Source: DAMCZI01 sp032095175 (GTDB lineage Bacteria > Bacillota > Clostridia > Clostridiales > Caloramatoraceae). Taken from it: a stretch of DNA of 12,002 nucleotides. The stretch is taken from assembly GCA_032095175.1 (NCBI GenBank), contig DAMCZI010000076.1:1-12002 (forward strand), given 5' to 3'. Numbering within the stretch: the first letter of the stretch is position 1; each line of letters begins with the position of its first letter. The translations under genes were made by a program, and so were the position numbers. This document shows, one piece after another, positions 1 to 7,184 of the stretch. The notes below the pieces were generated by a model that made no database searches, was not told the DNA's origin, and saw only the letters and a program-made list of their open reading frames with translations.

Positions 1-53
1 ATTTCTTGACCTTCACGGTCTATTACAGATAAACCTAGGTAGGATGCTACGCA
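1..53 (+). repeat. Left copy of a 53-bp inverted dispersed repeat (truncated by the window edge)
   Basis: This stretch is the reverse complement of 11841-11893 with only three mismatches in 53 positions (at 11, 27 and 28). It contains the palindrome ACCTAGGT. The match runs to the first base of the window, so the repeat very likely continues to the left. No reading frame is apparent. It lies downstream of the M42 peptidase gene, and its partner lies downstream of dsdA, so both copies sit just past the 3' end of a gene. Confidence 0.85.
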
Positions 54-87
54 TTTTCCCTAATGTGGGTTGGAGTGTGATACAAAT

Positions 88-112
88 AAAAAGAAGCCTT
101 AGGCTTCTTTTT
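88..112. terminator. Bidirectional intrinsic terminator after the M42 peptidase gene
   Basis: An 11-bp perfect stem (AAAAAGAAGCC, loop TTA, GGCTTCTTTTT) has A-runs and T-runs on both sides, so it can work in either direction. It starts one base beyond the stop codon of the minus-strand peptidase gene, which it most likely terminates. Confidence 0.9.
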
Positions 113-113
113 A

Positions 114-1148
114 TTATGACATGATATATGCTATTAAAAGTTTTGCAGTGCTTAATACTCCGTCCTTATGGGTTCTTTCATATGCATGGGATGCAAAAAC
201 TCCTGTGCCTATGAGGCCTGCCTTAATGTCATAACCTGCATGTAGAGCAGCGCTTGCATCTGAACCATAGCTTGGGTACATATCTACTCTATAATCAATA
301 TTGTTGTCCTTTGAAAGCTTTACAAGTCTTTTTCTAAATTCATAGTCATATGGACCTGATGAATCCTTTGCACATATGCATACAGCATATTCACTTGAAT
401 TTTGTCCCTCTCCTGGAGCTCCCATATCAATTGCAAGGAATTCAAATGTGTTTTGTGAAATAGATGCTGATGCACCATGTCCAACCTCTTCATATGTACT
501 GAAGAAGAAGTTTGTTCTGTAGTTTGGAACTATTTTGTTTTCAACCATATATTTTATTGCACCTAGAATAACTCCAGCACTTGCCTTGTCATCAAGATGT
601 CTTGATTTTATAAATCCACTTTCGGTAACCTGAGTTCTTGTATCAAGGAATACGAAATCTCCAACGGATATTCCAAGCTTTTCAACATCCTCAGCAGATT
701 CAACTCTTTCATCAAGAACGATTTCCATGTTTTCAACCTTTCGGTCAAGCTCCTTTGCATCACTATGGATATGCACTGATGGCTTTATAGTCTGTATTGT
801 TCCAGTATAGGTCTTTCCCTCAGTGGTTTCAATTACACAGTTTTCACCTTCGACAGCAGTCATAAGGTATCCGCCTATCTTATCAAAGGCAATTCTTCCA
901 TCACCCTTAATTCTCTTTACCATTGCTCCAAGAGTATCAACATGTGCGGAAATGGTTCTTTCCTTAGTGTTGTCTTTTCCTTCAATGGTTGCTATAAGGG
1001 CTCCTTTGTTTGTTAGTCTGTAGCTTACACCAAGGTCCTTCATAATGCCTTCAACATAGCTAATTGCCTTGTGAGCGTAGCCTGTTGGACTTGGTATTTT
1101 TGCAAGGTTTACTATTTGATCTACCATATAATCTAAATATTTTTCCAT
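114..1148 (-). CDS. M42 family metallo-aminopeptidase (glutamyl aminopeptidase / FrvX-like)
   Basis: The product is a cytosolic di-metal aminopeptidase of 344 residues, normal for M42. Family members trim N-terminal residues from peptides and often assemble as dodecameric TET particles. All expected metal and catalytic positions are visible: H69 in AHVDTLG, D186 in RHLDDKAS, E220-E221 in TYEEVGHG, D241 in AIDMGAPG and H321 in SHAYERTH. The start at 1148 is chosen because AAGGGGG lies 8 bases upstream and the protein then begins MEKYLDYMV, as relatives do. The frame stays open for 23 more codons but without a ribosome site. It is the last gene of the leftward series, 99 bp after the amine oxidase, and ends at a strong terminator. 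I see no convincing separate promoter. The substrate cannot be told from sequence. Confidence 0.93.
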   Translation of the reverse strand: MEKYLDYMVDQIVNLAKIPSPTGYAHKAISYVEGIMKDLGVSYRLTNKGALIATIEGKDNTKERTISAHVDTLGAMVKRIKGDGRIAFDKIGGYLMTAVEGENCVIETTEGKTYTGTIQTIKPSVHIHSDAKELDRKVENMEIVLDERVESAEDVEKLGISVGDFVFLDTRTQVTESGFIKSRHLDDKASAGVILGAIKYMVENKIVPNYRTNFFFSTYEEVGHGASASISQNTFEFLAIDMGAPGEGQNSSEYAVCICAKDSSGPYDYEFRKRLVKLSKDNNIDYRVDMYPSYGSDASAALHAGYDIKAGLIGTGVFASHAYERTHKDGVLSTAKLLIAYIMS

Positions 1149-1156
1149 TGTAAACA

Positions 1157-1163
1157 CCCCCTT
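1157..1163 (-). promoter_or_regulatory. Ribosome binding site fixing the M42 peptidase start
   Basis: On the minus strand AAGGGGG lies 8 bases before the ATG at 1148. It favours that start over the in-frame upstream ATG at 1217. Confidence 0.75.
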
Positions 1164-1247
1164 ATCACAGTGTAGCAAACTATAATTTGACTGTAAAGTG
1201 TAATATAAATGAGTCATATTATAGTTCTAAAGTTTAGATGTATATAG

Positions 1248-2939
1248 CTATCTTCTTATAATTCTTTCTGCAATTGAATTGGCAGCTTCCATGCCTGTTC
1301 TTAAAGCTCCCTGCTGCCAGCCATGCTTTTGAGAAACATGCTCCCCTGCAAAAAACAATCGTTCATTCATCTCTGGTTGAATTGCTGCATATGAAAAAAG
1401 ATTTCTTTGTCCTGGAAGTGTGAAAGTTACTGCACCCCAAATATATTGAACGTGCATCCAGTTAAGAAATAGCCATGAAATCAGTTTGCTTTTAATGAAG
1501 CCATCTGGTAAATTATGAATTCTTTCAATATATTTTGAAACATCATTTTTTAAAAGCTTGCAGTTTTCGTTACCAAGGATTAATGCGTCCAGATTCAAAT
1601 TATAGCTTGCAAGGAGTACTCCAGGCTCTAATGGGGATGTATTTGGCTTTAAAGTCCAGGAGTTAATAGCATTTGGAACTGGCAGAGAGTGATCTGATGG
1701 ATATACTACTGTGGTATTTGGTAAATCAGTTAAAGTAGTACCTCCAACTATTCTTTTTGAAGGTGGCCCCATTTCCCAGAATCTATCCTTCATAAAAAAC
1801 AGCACTTTTTGGGCTGGGGATGAATTCATTTCATTTATTGCCTGCATCTTTAATACGCTAAAAAGCGGCTCTATGCGTATCCTTCTAAGGCTTGTAAATG
1901 GTACTGCACATATGCAATAGTCAAAGGTTTCAATGCGTTTTTCTCCGGTGGCAGTATCTCTATACTCTATATTTATGGCATTACCTCCAGGAGCCATATA
2001 TATTCCATCTACTGGACAGTCCATTTTAAAATAAACATTACCTGTACCATATCTACTGGTTTTGTCTATAAGAGAATTGTAGAATGCTTCGGGCAGCTTT
2101 GATGTTCCGCCATTTATTCTGTAGTTATAAGAAAAATCGGAAGTGTAGGTCTCTTGAAGAATTTCTGTTAAGCTAATGTAAAAAAGGGATTTTTCAAATG
2201 CAGAAAGGTATCCTATCATTGATATTGCATCCTGACTTAATCCTATACTTTCGTAAGCATCCCTTAAGGAAAGATTATCGATTCTTTGAATTTCAGGGGA
2301 ATAATATTTCTTTACATTTAAAAGCTCGGTTCTTAATTGCGGAGAGAGGGACTTTAAGTATTTTTCAACAATCATTCGTGGAAACACATTCCATGGAATT
2401 CGTTTTTCCTCTGGGGTAAGCCTATATTGAGGATAGATATTTTTCATCACACTTAATCCTTGTATATCATTTCGTGCTCTTTTTTCTCTAATAAAAAACA
2501 GTGAATTTACATTGTTGGTTACAAATGGACTTGTTTTAAGTTTGAATTGATTGATATAATGCCATGTGGTTTCGTGTGAGATGCCAATTCTCATGGCGCC
2601 GAGTTCTCCATAATACCTTTTATTCTCATCAAAATAGCGGGTATATATTCTTCCTCCAATTCTACATGATGCCTCAAATATAGTTACATCACAGCCTATT
2701 TTTCTTAATTCAAATGAAGATGCAAGACCTGCCTCTCCAGCTCCTATAACACAAACCTTTATACCTTTACCTTTTCCTGCTGAACAAATATTAAGTATAT
2801 CCGCAGGAGGGCTTAAAAGTTCTATTACATTGTTATAATCTTCAGGTCTCCCTGTTGAATAGAGAATATACTTGAAATATTCATGCCTTTCGAAATCATT
2901 TGGATTATCTACCTGATATGGTATTGGAGTATTTTCCAT
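1248..2939 (-). CDS. FAD-dependent amine oxidase (flavin monoamine / L-amino-acid oxidase family)
   Basis: A 563-residue flavoprotein of the amine oxidase family, whose members oxidise amines or L-amino acids using FAD. After an N-terminal extension of about 60 residues comes the Rossmann dinucleotide motif VIGAGEAG (64-71), the acidic ribose-binding end FEA (88-90), RIGGR (93-97) and GELGAMR (111-117). The C-terminal FAD motif is FFAGEH (529-534), followed by GWQQGA (540-545). The ATG at 2939 is preferred: GGATGTG sits just upstream and the protein then begins MENTPIPY. Starts further upstream would run through the tyrS terminator. Another ATG at 2948 is possible. No signal peptide is seen from the chosen start, so it is probably cytosolic. 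Use of O2 would be odd in a strict anaerobe, so the true electron acceptor is open. Substrate unknown. Confidence 0.88.
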   Translation of the reverse strand: MENTPIPYQVDNPNDFERHEYFKYILYSTGRPEDYNNVIELLSPPADILNICSAGKGKGIKVCVIGAGEAGLASSFELRKIGCDVTIFEASCRIGGRIYTRYFDENKRYYGELGAMRIGISHETTWHYINQFKLKTSPFVTNNVNSLFFIREKRARNDIQGLSVMKNIYPQYRLTPEEKRIPWNVFPRMIVEKYLKSLSPQLRTELLNVKKYYSPEIQRIDNLSLRDAYESIGLSQDAISMIGYLSAFEKSLFYISLTEILQETYTSDFSYNYRINGGTSKLPEAFYNSLIDKTSRYGTGNVYFKMDCPVDGIYMAPGGNAINIEYRDTATGEKRIETFDYCICAVPFTSLRRIRIEPLFSVLKMQAINEMNSSPAQKVLFFMKDRFWEMGPPSKRIVGGTTLTDLPNTTVVYPSDHSLPVPNAINSWTLKPNTSPLEPGVLLASYNLNLDALILGNENCKLLKNDVSKYIERIHNLPDGFIKSKLISWLFLNWMHVQYIWGAVTFTLPGQRNLFSYAAIQPEMNERLFFAGEHVSQKHGWQQGALRTGMEAANSIAERIIRR

Positions 2940-3015
2940 AAAACACATCCGATTTATTATTACAATAAATAATATGTAAATAATAATATATAAATGCAAA
3001 GAGTGACAGTTAAAA

Positions 3016-3080
3016 ACTAAAAAGGGCTCCCTCCTAAGCAAGCAAGTTTTACTATTTCACTTGTCTACCCAGAAGGGAGC
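3016..3080 (-). terminator. Nested intrinsic terminator between tyrS and the amine oxidase gene
   Basis: On the minus strand, arms at 3071-3080 and 3026-3035 pair over 10 bp (GCTCCCTTCT with AGGAGGGAGC, one G-U). Inside the long loop, 3059-3063 pairs with 3043-3047. The outer stem is followed by CCTTTTTAGTTTTTA. It lies just past the tyrS stop and should end tyrS transcription, separating it from the downstream amine oxidase gene. The loop is larger than usual for a simple terminator. Confidence 0.75.
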
Positions 3081-3106
3081 ATATCACCTGCAACCCTTTT
3101 ACTAAA

Positions 3107-4324
3107 CTATTTAATTACAACTCTATGGTATGTTTTTTTACCTTTTCTAATAATCATACCATCTTCACTGAACATATCCTCATTTACAACTGCATCTATG
3201 CTTTCAACTTTATTATCGTTTACATAGAGGCCGCCTTGCTGTATAAGTCTCTTTCCTTCGCTCTTTGATGGGAATATTCCTGCATTAAAGAGTACATCCA
3301 GTATCCTTTGTCCTATTACATCCTTTGAAACCTCTGCTGTAGGCATGTTTCCAAGGTTTTTTCCGCCTCCAAAAAGTGCTTCGGCAGCATCCATTGCTTT
3401 TTTAGCTTCATCATCCCCATGAACGATCTTAGTAACTTCGAATGCTAGAACCTTCTTAGCTTCATTTATTTCCTTATCCTTTAATGAACCAAGCCTTCTA
3501 ACCTCATCCATTGGAAGGAATGTTAAAAGTGCAAGGCATTTTTCAACATCGGCATCATCAATGTTTCTCCAGTATTGATAGAAATCATATGGTGATGTTT
3601 TCTCAGGATCAAGCCATAGAGCACCCTTTTCAGTTTTTCCCATCTTCTTTCCTTCGCTTGTAGTAAGAAGAGCAAAGGTCATTCCATAGGCTGGCTTGCT
3701 TTCCTTTCTTCTTATAAGGTCTGCACCTGCAAGAATGTTAGACCACTGGTCATCTCCACCTAATTCAAGTACACAGCCATATCTTCTATTTAGCTCTAAG
3801 AAATCATAACCCTGCATAAGCATATAGTTGAATTCAAGGAATGAAAGGCCCTTTTCCATTCTCTGCTTAAAGCATTCAGCAGTAAGCATTCTGTTTACGG
3901 AGAAGTGAACTCCTATTTCTCTTAAAAAGTCTATGTAATTAAGATTTAACAGCCAGTCACCATTGTTTACAATAAGTGCTTTTCCATCTGAAAAATCTAT
4001 AAGCCTTTCCATCTGCTTTTTAATTGAATCTACATTATGCTGGATTTGATCCTTTGTAAGCATCTTTCTCATATCTGTTTTACCACTTGGGTCTCCAACC
4101 ATTGCAGTACCGCCACCTAATAAGGCTATTGGTCTGTGGCCTGCCCTCTGCATATGAGCCATTGCCATAAGTGTTACAAAGTGTCCAACATGAAGGCTGT
4201 CCGCAGTTGGATCATAACCTGTATAAAAGGTTACCTTTTCCTTTTCTAATAGCTCCTTTATTTCTTCCTCGTGTGTAAGCTGCTGTATGTATCCTCTTTC
4301 TATTAACACATCAAAAGCTGACAT
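3107..4324 (-). CDS. tyrS: Tyrosyl-tRNA synthetase (class I, S4-domain type)
   Basis: Charges tRNA-Tyr with tyrosine, in the cytosol. The 405-residue protein has the class I HIGH-like motif HVGH (45-48), the tyrosine-pocket segments YTGYDPT (34-40) and QGYDFLEL (171-178), GGDDQW (189-194), the KMSKS-equivalent KMGKT (227-231) and a C-terminal S4 RNA-binding domain from about residue 342, with SEGKRLIQQGGLYVN. The length is full. The start is firm: AAGGAGG precedes the ATG at 4324 by a normal spacing. The upstream gap to the cation transporter is only 102 bp and holds no T-box leader, which is unusual for clostridial synthetase genes. A short imperfect dyad (GACCAT 4386-4391, ATGGCC 4409-4414) lies in that gap. 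A terminator follows the gene. Confidence 0.97.
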   Translation of the reverse strand: MSAFDVLIERGYIQQLTHEEEIKELLEKEKVTFYTGYDPTADSLHVGHFVTLMAMAHMQRAGHRPIALLGGGTAMVGDPSGKTDMRKMLTKDQIQHNVDSIKKQMERLIDFSDGKALIVNNGDWLLNLNYIDFLREIGVHFSVNRMLTAECFKQRMEKGLSFLEFNYMLMQGYDFLELNRRYGCVLELGGDDQWSNILAGADLIRRKESKPAYGMTFALLTTSEGKKMGKTEKGALWLDPEKTSPYDFYQYWRNIDDADVEKCLALLTFLPMDEVRRLGSLKDKEINEAKKVLAFEVTKIVHGDDEAKKAMDAAEALFGGGKNLGNMPTAEVSKDVIGQRILDVLFNAGIFPSKSEGKRLIQQGGLYVNDNKVESIDAVVNEDMFSEDGMIIRKGKKTYHRVVIK

Positions 4325-4426
4325 TCAAAATACCTCCTTAAAGTTCATAAAATGATTGTTGTAAAATTTCATTAGTAATATATTTGACCATACATTACAA
4401 TTTAAATAATGGCCGTATATAAAATT

Positions 4427-5593
4427 TTACTGCTGAATGTAATCTCTATCAAGACCTATTATAACATTATAGGTAGGATATTTGCTTTTAATCCTTTTTT
4501 CAATCATTCCTATAAATTCCTTTTCCATTTCAGGTGAAAGGTCATTTGCAACAACCATATCAAAAAGTATATTTTTATGTGAGTTAGTTCCAACAAATCT
4601 AAAATCGTGGAAGGATATTATTTGTGGGAACTCCTTAAGTATTTCTCTAATCTGTTCCCTTGTTTCATTTATCTCCTTATCATCAACATTTACAGGGTCC
4701 ATGTGTATTATAAGAGATATCCCAAGCTTTTCAGATATTTCGTTCTCCGCTGTATCTATTATTTCATGGGCATCAAGTACAGGTATATTTGATGGTATCT
4801 CAGCATGTATTGTTGCCATGTATTTTCCTGCACCATAGCTGTGTACTATAAGGTCATGTACACCGGTTATCCCTTTATAGGACATGGTTTCCTCCATTAT
4901 GGATTTAACTAAATCAGCAGGAGGTGCTTCACCTATTAGTGGGCTTATTGTATCCTTTATAAGGTTATATCCTGCAAAAAGAATGAAACCTGCTACAACA
5001 AGGCCTATATAGCCATCCAGTGGAAGGGTTGTAAACTTTGAAAGAAGAAGGGAAAAAGCAACTGTTGAAGTAATTATTACATCGCTGAAACTATCAAAGG
5101 AAGTTGCATTAAGGGTTTCTGATGATATATCCTTTGCAAGACGTTTATTAAAATTCCCAAGCCAAAGCTTCACACCTATTGATAATAGAAGTATTCCAAA
5201 GGAAACTATATCAAAGGAAAGGGCTAGAGGATGCCTTATCCTGTCAAAGGAGCTTTTTACAAATTCAACACCAACAAGAAGTACCAAAAATGATACAACA
5301 AGACCTGCAATGTATTCTCCTCTGCCATGACCAAATGGATGATCCTTATCTGCAGGCTTATCTGCTATTTTAAATCCTATTATGGTTATGACTGCTGAAC
5401 CAACATCGGAAAGATTGTTAAATGCATCTGCAGTTATTGCAACACTGTTTAATGCAAGGCCAATCAAAAGCTTTGAAAGGAATAAAGCTATGTTTGCTAC
5501 AACACCAACGAATCCACCAAGGAATCCATAGCTTCTCCTTATATTTTTACCTGACTTTGGTATGAATTTTTTAATAAGAAATTCTGTAAGCAT
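4427..5593 (-). CDS. Cation diffusion facilitator transporter, manganese-type metal site
   Basis: An inner-membrane efflux protein that exports a divalent metal, probably by proton exchange. Positions here count from a TTG 15 bases upstream (5608); the ATG at 5593 is preferred (388 residues) because GGAG precedes it at suitable spacing. About six membrane spans lie between residues 30 and 220, then a cytosolic C-terminal metal-binding domain of about 170 residues. The family signature DAFNNLSDVGS (61-71) and HPFGHGRGEY (90-99) are clear. At the transport site, helix 2 has N64-x3-D68 and helix 5 has D172-x3-D176. Zinc CDFs usually have H-x3-D in these places, and N/D-x3-D with D-x3-D is the pattern described for manganese exporters such as MntE. 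Manganese is therefore inferred, not proven. Confidence 0.9.
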   Translation of the reverse strand: MLTEFLIKKFIPKSGKNIRRSYGFLGGFVGVVANIALFLSKLLIGLALNSVAITADAFNNLSDVGSAVITIIGFKIADKPADKDHPFGHGRGEYIAGLVVSFLVLLVGVEFVKSSFDRIRHPLALSFDIVSFGILLLSIGVKLWLGNFNKRLAKDISSETLNATSFDSFSDVIITSTVAFSLLLSKFTTLPLDGYIGLVVAGFILFAGYNLIKDTISPLIGEAPPADLVKSIMEETMSYKGITGVHDLIVHSYGAGKYMATIHAEIPSNIPVLDAHEIIDTAENEISEKLGISLIIHMDPVNVDDKEINETREQIREILKEFPQIISFHDFRFVGTNSHKNILFDMVVANDLSPEMEKEFIGMIEKRIKSKYPTYNVIIGLDRDYIQQ

Positions 5594-5657
5594 ATAATCA
5601 CTCTCCAAAACTATAAATGATAAAATATAAAATCATGTTAATTGTACATATAAAAGA

Positions 5658-5686
5658 ATTTTAGCACATGTGGAAAATTTTATAAA
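5658..5686 (-). promoter_or_regulatory. Candidate promoter of the cation transporter gene
   Basis: Read on the minus strand: TTTATA (5686-5681), 17 bases, then TAAAAT (5663-5658) with an extended TGC just before the -10. It would give a leader of roughly 60 bases before the ATG at 5593. Confidence 0.45.
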
Positions 5687-5726
5687 GCACATTATCTATG
5701 AATGTCACAAAACCCAAGGCTTGTGA

Positions 5727-5905
5727 AGTTTAATATATTTATGGCGAAAAATCATAGGAAAGGATTATGGATATGGTATAGGAATTGAAAGTAAGTAATG
5801 CTAGCTCATGTTGATGAAGTAAAAACCATATTGACAGAGGAGATTTTATATAAAAGTGGCTTTATAAAGGAACATGGAGGTGTTGATGATGTTACTTTTA
5901 AATAA
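5727..5905 (+). pseudogene. Remnant of the 3' end of an unidentified gene
   Basis: Two short open stretches follow each other in different frames. The first, 5727-5798, encodes a glycine-rich stretch (GKDYGYGIGIESK) and then stops. The second, 5798-5905, encodes 35 residues starting MLAHVDEVKTILTEE and ending GGVDDVTFK, and stops six bases before a strong terminator hairpin. A frameshift between them would join both into one protein tail. The terminator directly after the stop is what one expects at the end of a once-functional gene. I cannot name the family. A tiny real gene of 35 codons from the ATG at 5798 is the alternative, but I see no good ribosome site (only AGGA about 14 bases upstream). 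Confidence 0.4.
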
Positions 5906-5910
5906 AAAAT

Positions 5911-5940
5911 AAAGGCCCAGTTAAAACACTGAGCCTTTTT
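5911..5940. terminator. Bidirectional terminator after the lipoprotein gene
   Basis: AAAGGC-C-CAGT, loop TAAAAC, ACTG-A-GCCTTT: a stem of 10 pairs with one mismatch. It ends in TTTTT on the plus strand and is followed by a T-rich run on the minus strand. It lies 3' of the lipoprotein gene (minus) and of the gene remnant (plus), and can serve both. Confidence 0.85.
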
Positions 5941-5943
5941 ATA

Positions 5944-6930
5944 CTAGTAGTTTCCAATTCCCTGCGAAAAACTTTGATTAAGTTCTTCCAAAGTTGTACT
6001 ATTTTCTTTGTCAAGCTTTGGTACATCAAAGGTTATATCCTTTCCTATATCCCAAAGTTTATTTGTAAGCTTAAAGTTAAGCTTAAGGCTTTCTGTATCT
6101 GAAAGCTTTACAACAACAGCTGAAGAAATGTTTTGTTCTACTATATACTTGTCTTTTGTAATTGCTCCTGTATAATTAATGTTTTCAAAGGTTACCTTAT
6201 TTAAGGAATCCTTTATTTCTTTCATCATTGTGTTTATTTCATCCTCAGCCTGCTTGCCAGTTGTTGTGTTTCCTGACTGTTCCTTTATTGATTTTACAAT
6301 TGATTTTTTAACTTCCCCATCGGAAAGAAGAATATCAAATGCTCCTGTTATTATTTTTTTCAAATCTGCATCATTAATTAAAAGGCTGAACTCAGTTGCA
6401 TTGATTTCTTGACCACCAGAGGTGATTTTTTTATCAGAAACCTTCTTTATCTTATCCTTAGTAACTACACTCTTTAAAAGCTCATTAAGCTTTATGGCTG
6501 ATTGTGTACTAATCTGGTTTGAAGATTTAGAATCCTTAATAGTGTTTTTGTCTATTACAATATACTTAGGGAATATTGGAACCTGTAGAATTACTTTATT
6601 ATCCTTGTCGTACATCTTAAAATCAAATGCCATGCCACTAGCGCCTACATTACCTTCAACATAGGACATGTTTTTATCAAGATCGTATTTTGCTGTTATA
6701 GAACCCTTAATTGGTCCATACATTGCAAAAAGTGACTTTTGCTCCTCCGAAAGCTTTGAATTAGCTGAATCCAAGGAGATTTCAAAGTTAACGGATTGGT
6801 TAGCTTTTTTAATCTTTGCACCATTTTCTACTGCCTTCATAAACTGCTTGTGAATGCTTGTACCACAACTAGTTAAAAATGCAGCAATTACTAGAGTGAT
6901 GATTATTGTGGTTAAAAATCTCTTTTTCAT
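5944..6930 (-). CDS. Predicted lipoprotein of unknown function
   Basis: A 328-residue exported protein. A basic start (MKKR) and a hydrophobic stretch lead to the lipobox LTSC, with the lipidated cysteine at position 22, so it should be anchored on the outer face of the membrane. The rest is soluble, rich in Lys, Ser, Asn and Asp, without obvious catalytic motifs and with alternating hydrophobic residues suggesting beta strands. The pattern recalls the LolA/LppX-like lipoproteins often seen in clostridia, but I cannot assign it. The start at 6930 is firm: GGAGG precedes the ATG by six bases. It is transcribed away from the GNAT gene and ends at a strong terminator, so it is probably a single-gene unit. 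Confidence 0.85.
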   Translation of the reverse strand: MKKRFLTTIIITLVIAAFLTSCGTSIHKQFMKAVENGAKIKKANQSVNFEISLDSANSKLSEEQKSLFAMYGPIKGSITAKYDLDKNMSYVEGNVGASGMAFDFKMYDKDNKVILQVPIFPKYIVIDKNTIKDSKSSNQISTQSAIKLNELLKSVVTKDKIKKVSDKKITSGGQEINATEFSLLINDADLKKIITGAFDILLSDGEVKKSIVKSIKEQSGNTTTGKQAEDEINTMMKEIKDSLNKVTFENINYTGAITKDKYIVEQNISSAVVVKLSDTESLKLNFKLTNKLWDIGKDITFDVPKLDKENSTTLEELNQSFSQGIGNY

Positions 6931-6968
6931 TTAATACCTCCATGCTAAAAATTTAATACTGTAGTTAA

Positions 6969-6974
6969 ATTATA
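6969..6974 (-). promoter_or_regulatory. Candidate -10 element of the lipoprotein gene
   Basis: A perfect TATAAT on the minus strand lies about 40 bases before the start codon. No good -35 is visible at 16-18 bases. A second TATAAT, at 7015-7020, lies further upstream with a weak TTTACG 15 bases before it. Confidence 0.4.
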
Positions 6975-7053
6975 CAATTATCAAAACACATTTTCATTAA
7001 CATAAAGTTACCATATTATACATATTGTATCAGGCCGTAAAGTATGCTTCAAT

Positions 7054-7068
7054 ATATCAATGTGATAT
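7054..7068. promoter_or_regulatory. Palindrome beside the divergent promoters, possible operator
   Basis: ATATCA, three bases, TGATAT: perfect 6-bp arms, immediately upstream of the TTGACA of the GNAT promoter. The A/T-rich setting makes chance possible. Confidence 0.3.
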
Positions 7069-7071
7069 CTA

Positions 7072-7099
7072 TTGACAAATTATAGGCAACTAGTAAAAT
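7072..7099 (+). promoter_or_regulatory. Sigma-A-type promoter of the GNAT gene
   Basis: A consensus TTGACA (7072-7077), 16 bases, then TAAAAT (7094-7099). Transcription should start near 7106, giving an untranslated leader of about 120 bases before the ATG at 7230. Confidence 0.7.
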
Positions 7100-7105
7100 A
7101 TTATT

Positions 7106-7184
7106 AAAGTGAGTGTGTCTAGGTATATATTGCTGAGCGGCACAGGGAGATAATCTTACACGCAGGCAAAGCCTGGGGAGTCAC
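7106..7184 (+). ncRNA. Candidate riboswitch-like structured leader of the GNAT gene
   Basis: The leader can fold as a long-range stem GTGTGT (7113-7118) with ACACGC (7158-7163), enclosing a small hairpin TGCT-GAGC-GGCA (7131-7142), followed by the hairpin CAGGC-AAA-GCCTG (7163-7175). The last hairpin shares CCTG with the left arm of the downstream terminator, so the two are mutually exclusive, as in transcription-attenuating riboswitches. The opening GTGTGTCTAGG and the closing TTACACG plus a purine-rich GGGGAG after the hairpin resemble the two ends of ykkC-family (guanidine/PRPP/ppGpp) riboswitches as I remember them. The conserved GGGTTCCG and CTGGTCC core of that family is absent and the middle is shorter. 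Ligand and class are unassigned. Confidence 0.45.

Larger units (their letters stand above)
5594..5943. other. 350-bp gap between the cation transporter and lipoprotein genes
   Basis: This gap holds the probable transporter promoter (5658-5686), a small perfect dyad TCACAA/TTGTGA near 5705-5726, a decayed plus-strand gene remnant (about 5727-5905) and a two-way terminator (5911-5940). I see no complete gene in it. Confidence 0.6.

Noticed and set aside
1169..1197. Promoter TTTACA-17-TACACT for the M42 gene (minus strand)
   Set aside because: The start of transcription would fall inside the ribosome binding site, which is unlikely.
1149..1217. N-terminal extension of the M42 peptidase to the ATG at 1217
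   Set aside because: No ribosome site there, while AAGGGGG precedes the ATG at 1148.
2940..3041. N-terminal extension of the amine oxidase to a TTG at 3041
   Set aside because: It would translate part of the tyrS terminator, and the added residues are a low-complexity hydrophobic run encoded by A/T-rich DNA.
4386..4414. Terminator after the cation transporter gene
   Set aside because: The dyad is short and no T run follows it on the minus strand.
7107..7154. Possible leader peptide in the GNAT leader (GTG near 7109 to TAA near 7151)
   Set aside because: No ribosome site before it, and it overlaps the folded region; attenuation by RNA structure explains the layout better.
7106..7184. Assignment of the leader to NiCo, c-di-GMP-I or preQ1-II riboswitches
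   Set aside because: Short shared words (CTGAGCGG, TTACACGC, GCAAAGCC) were noticed, but the order and the junctions of those classes do not fit.
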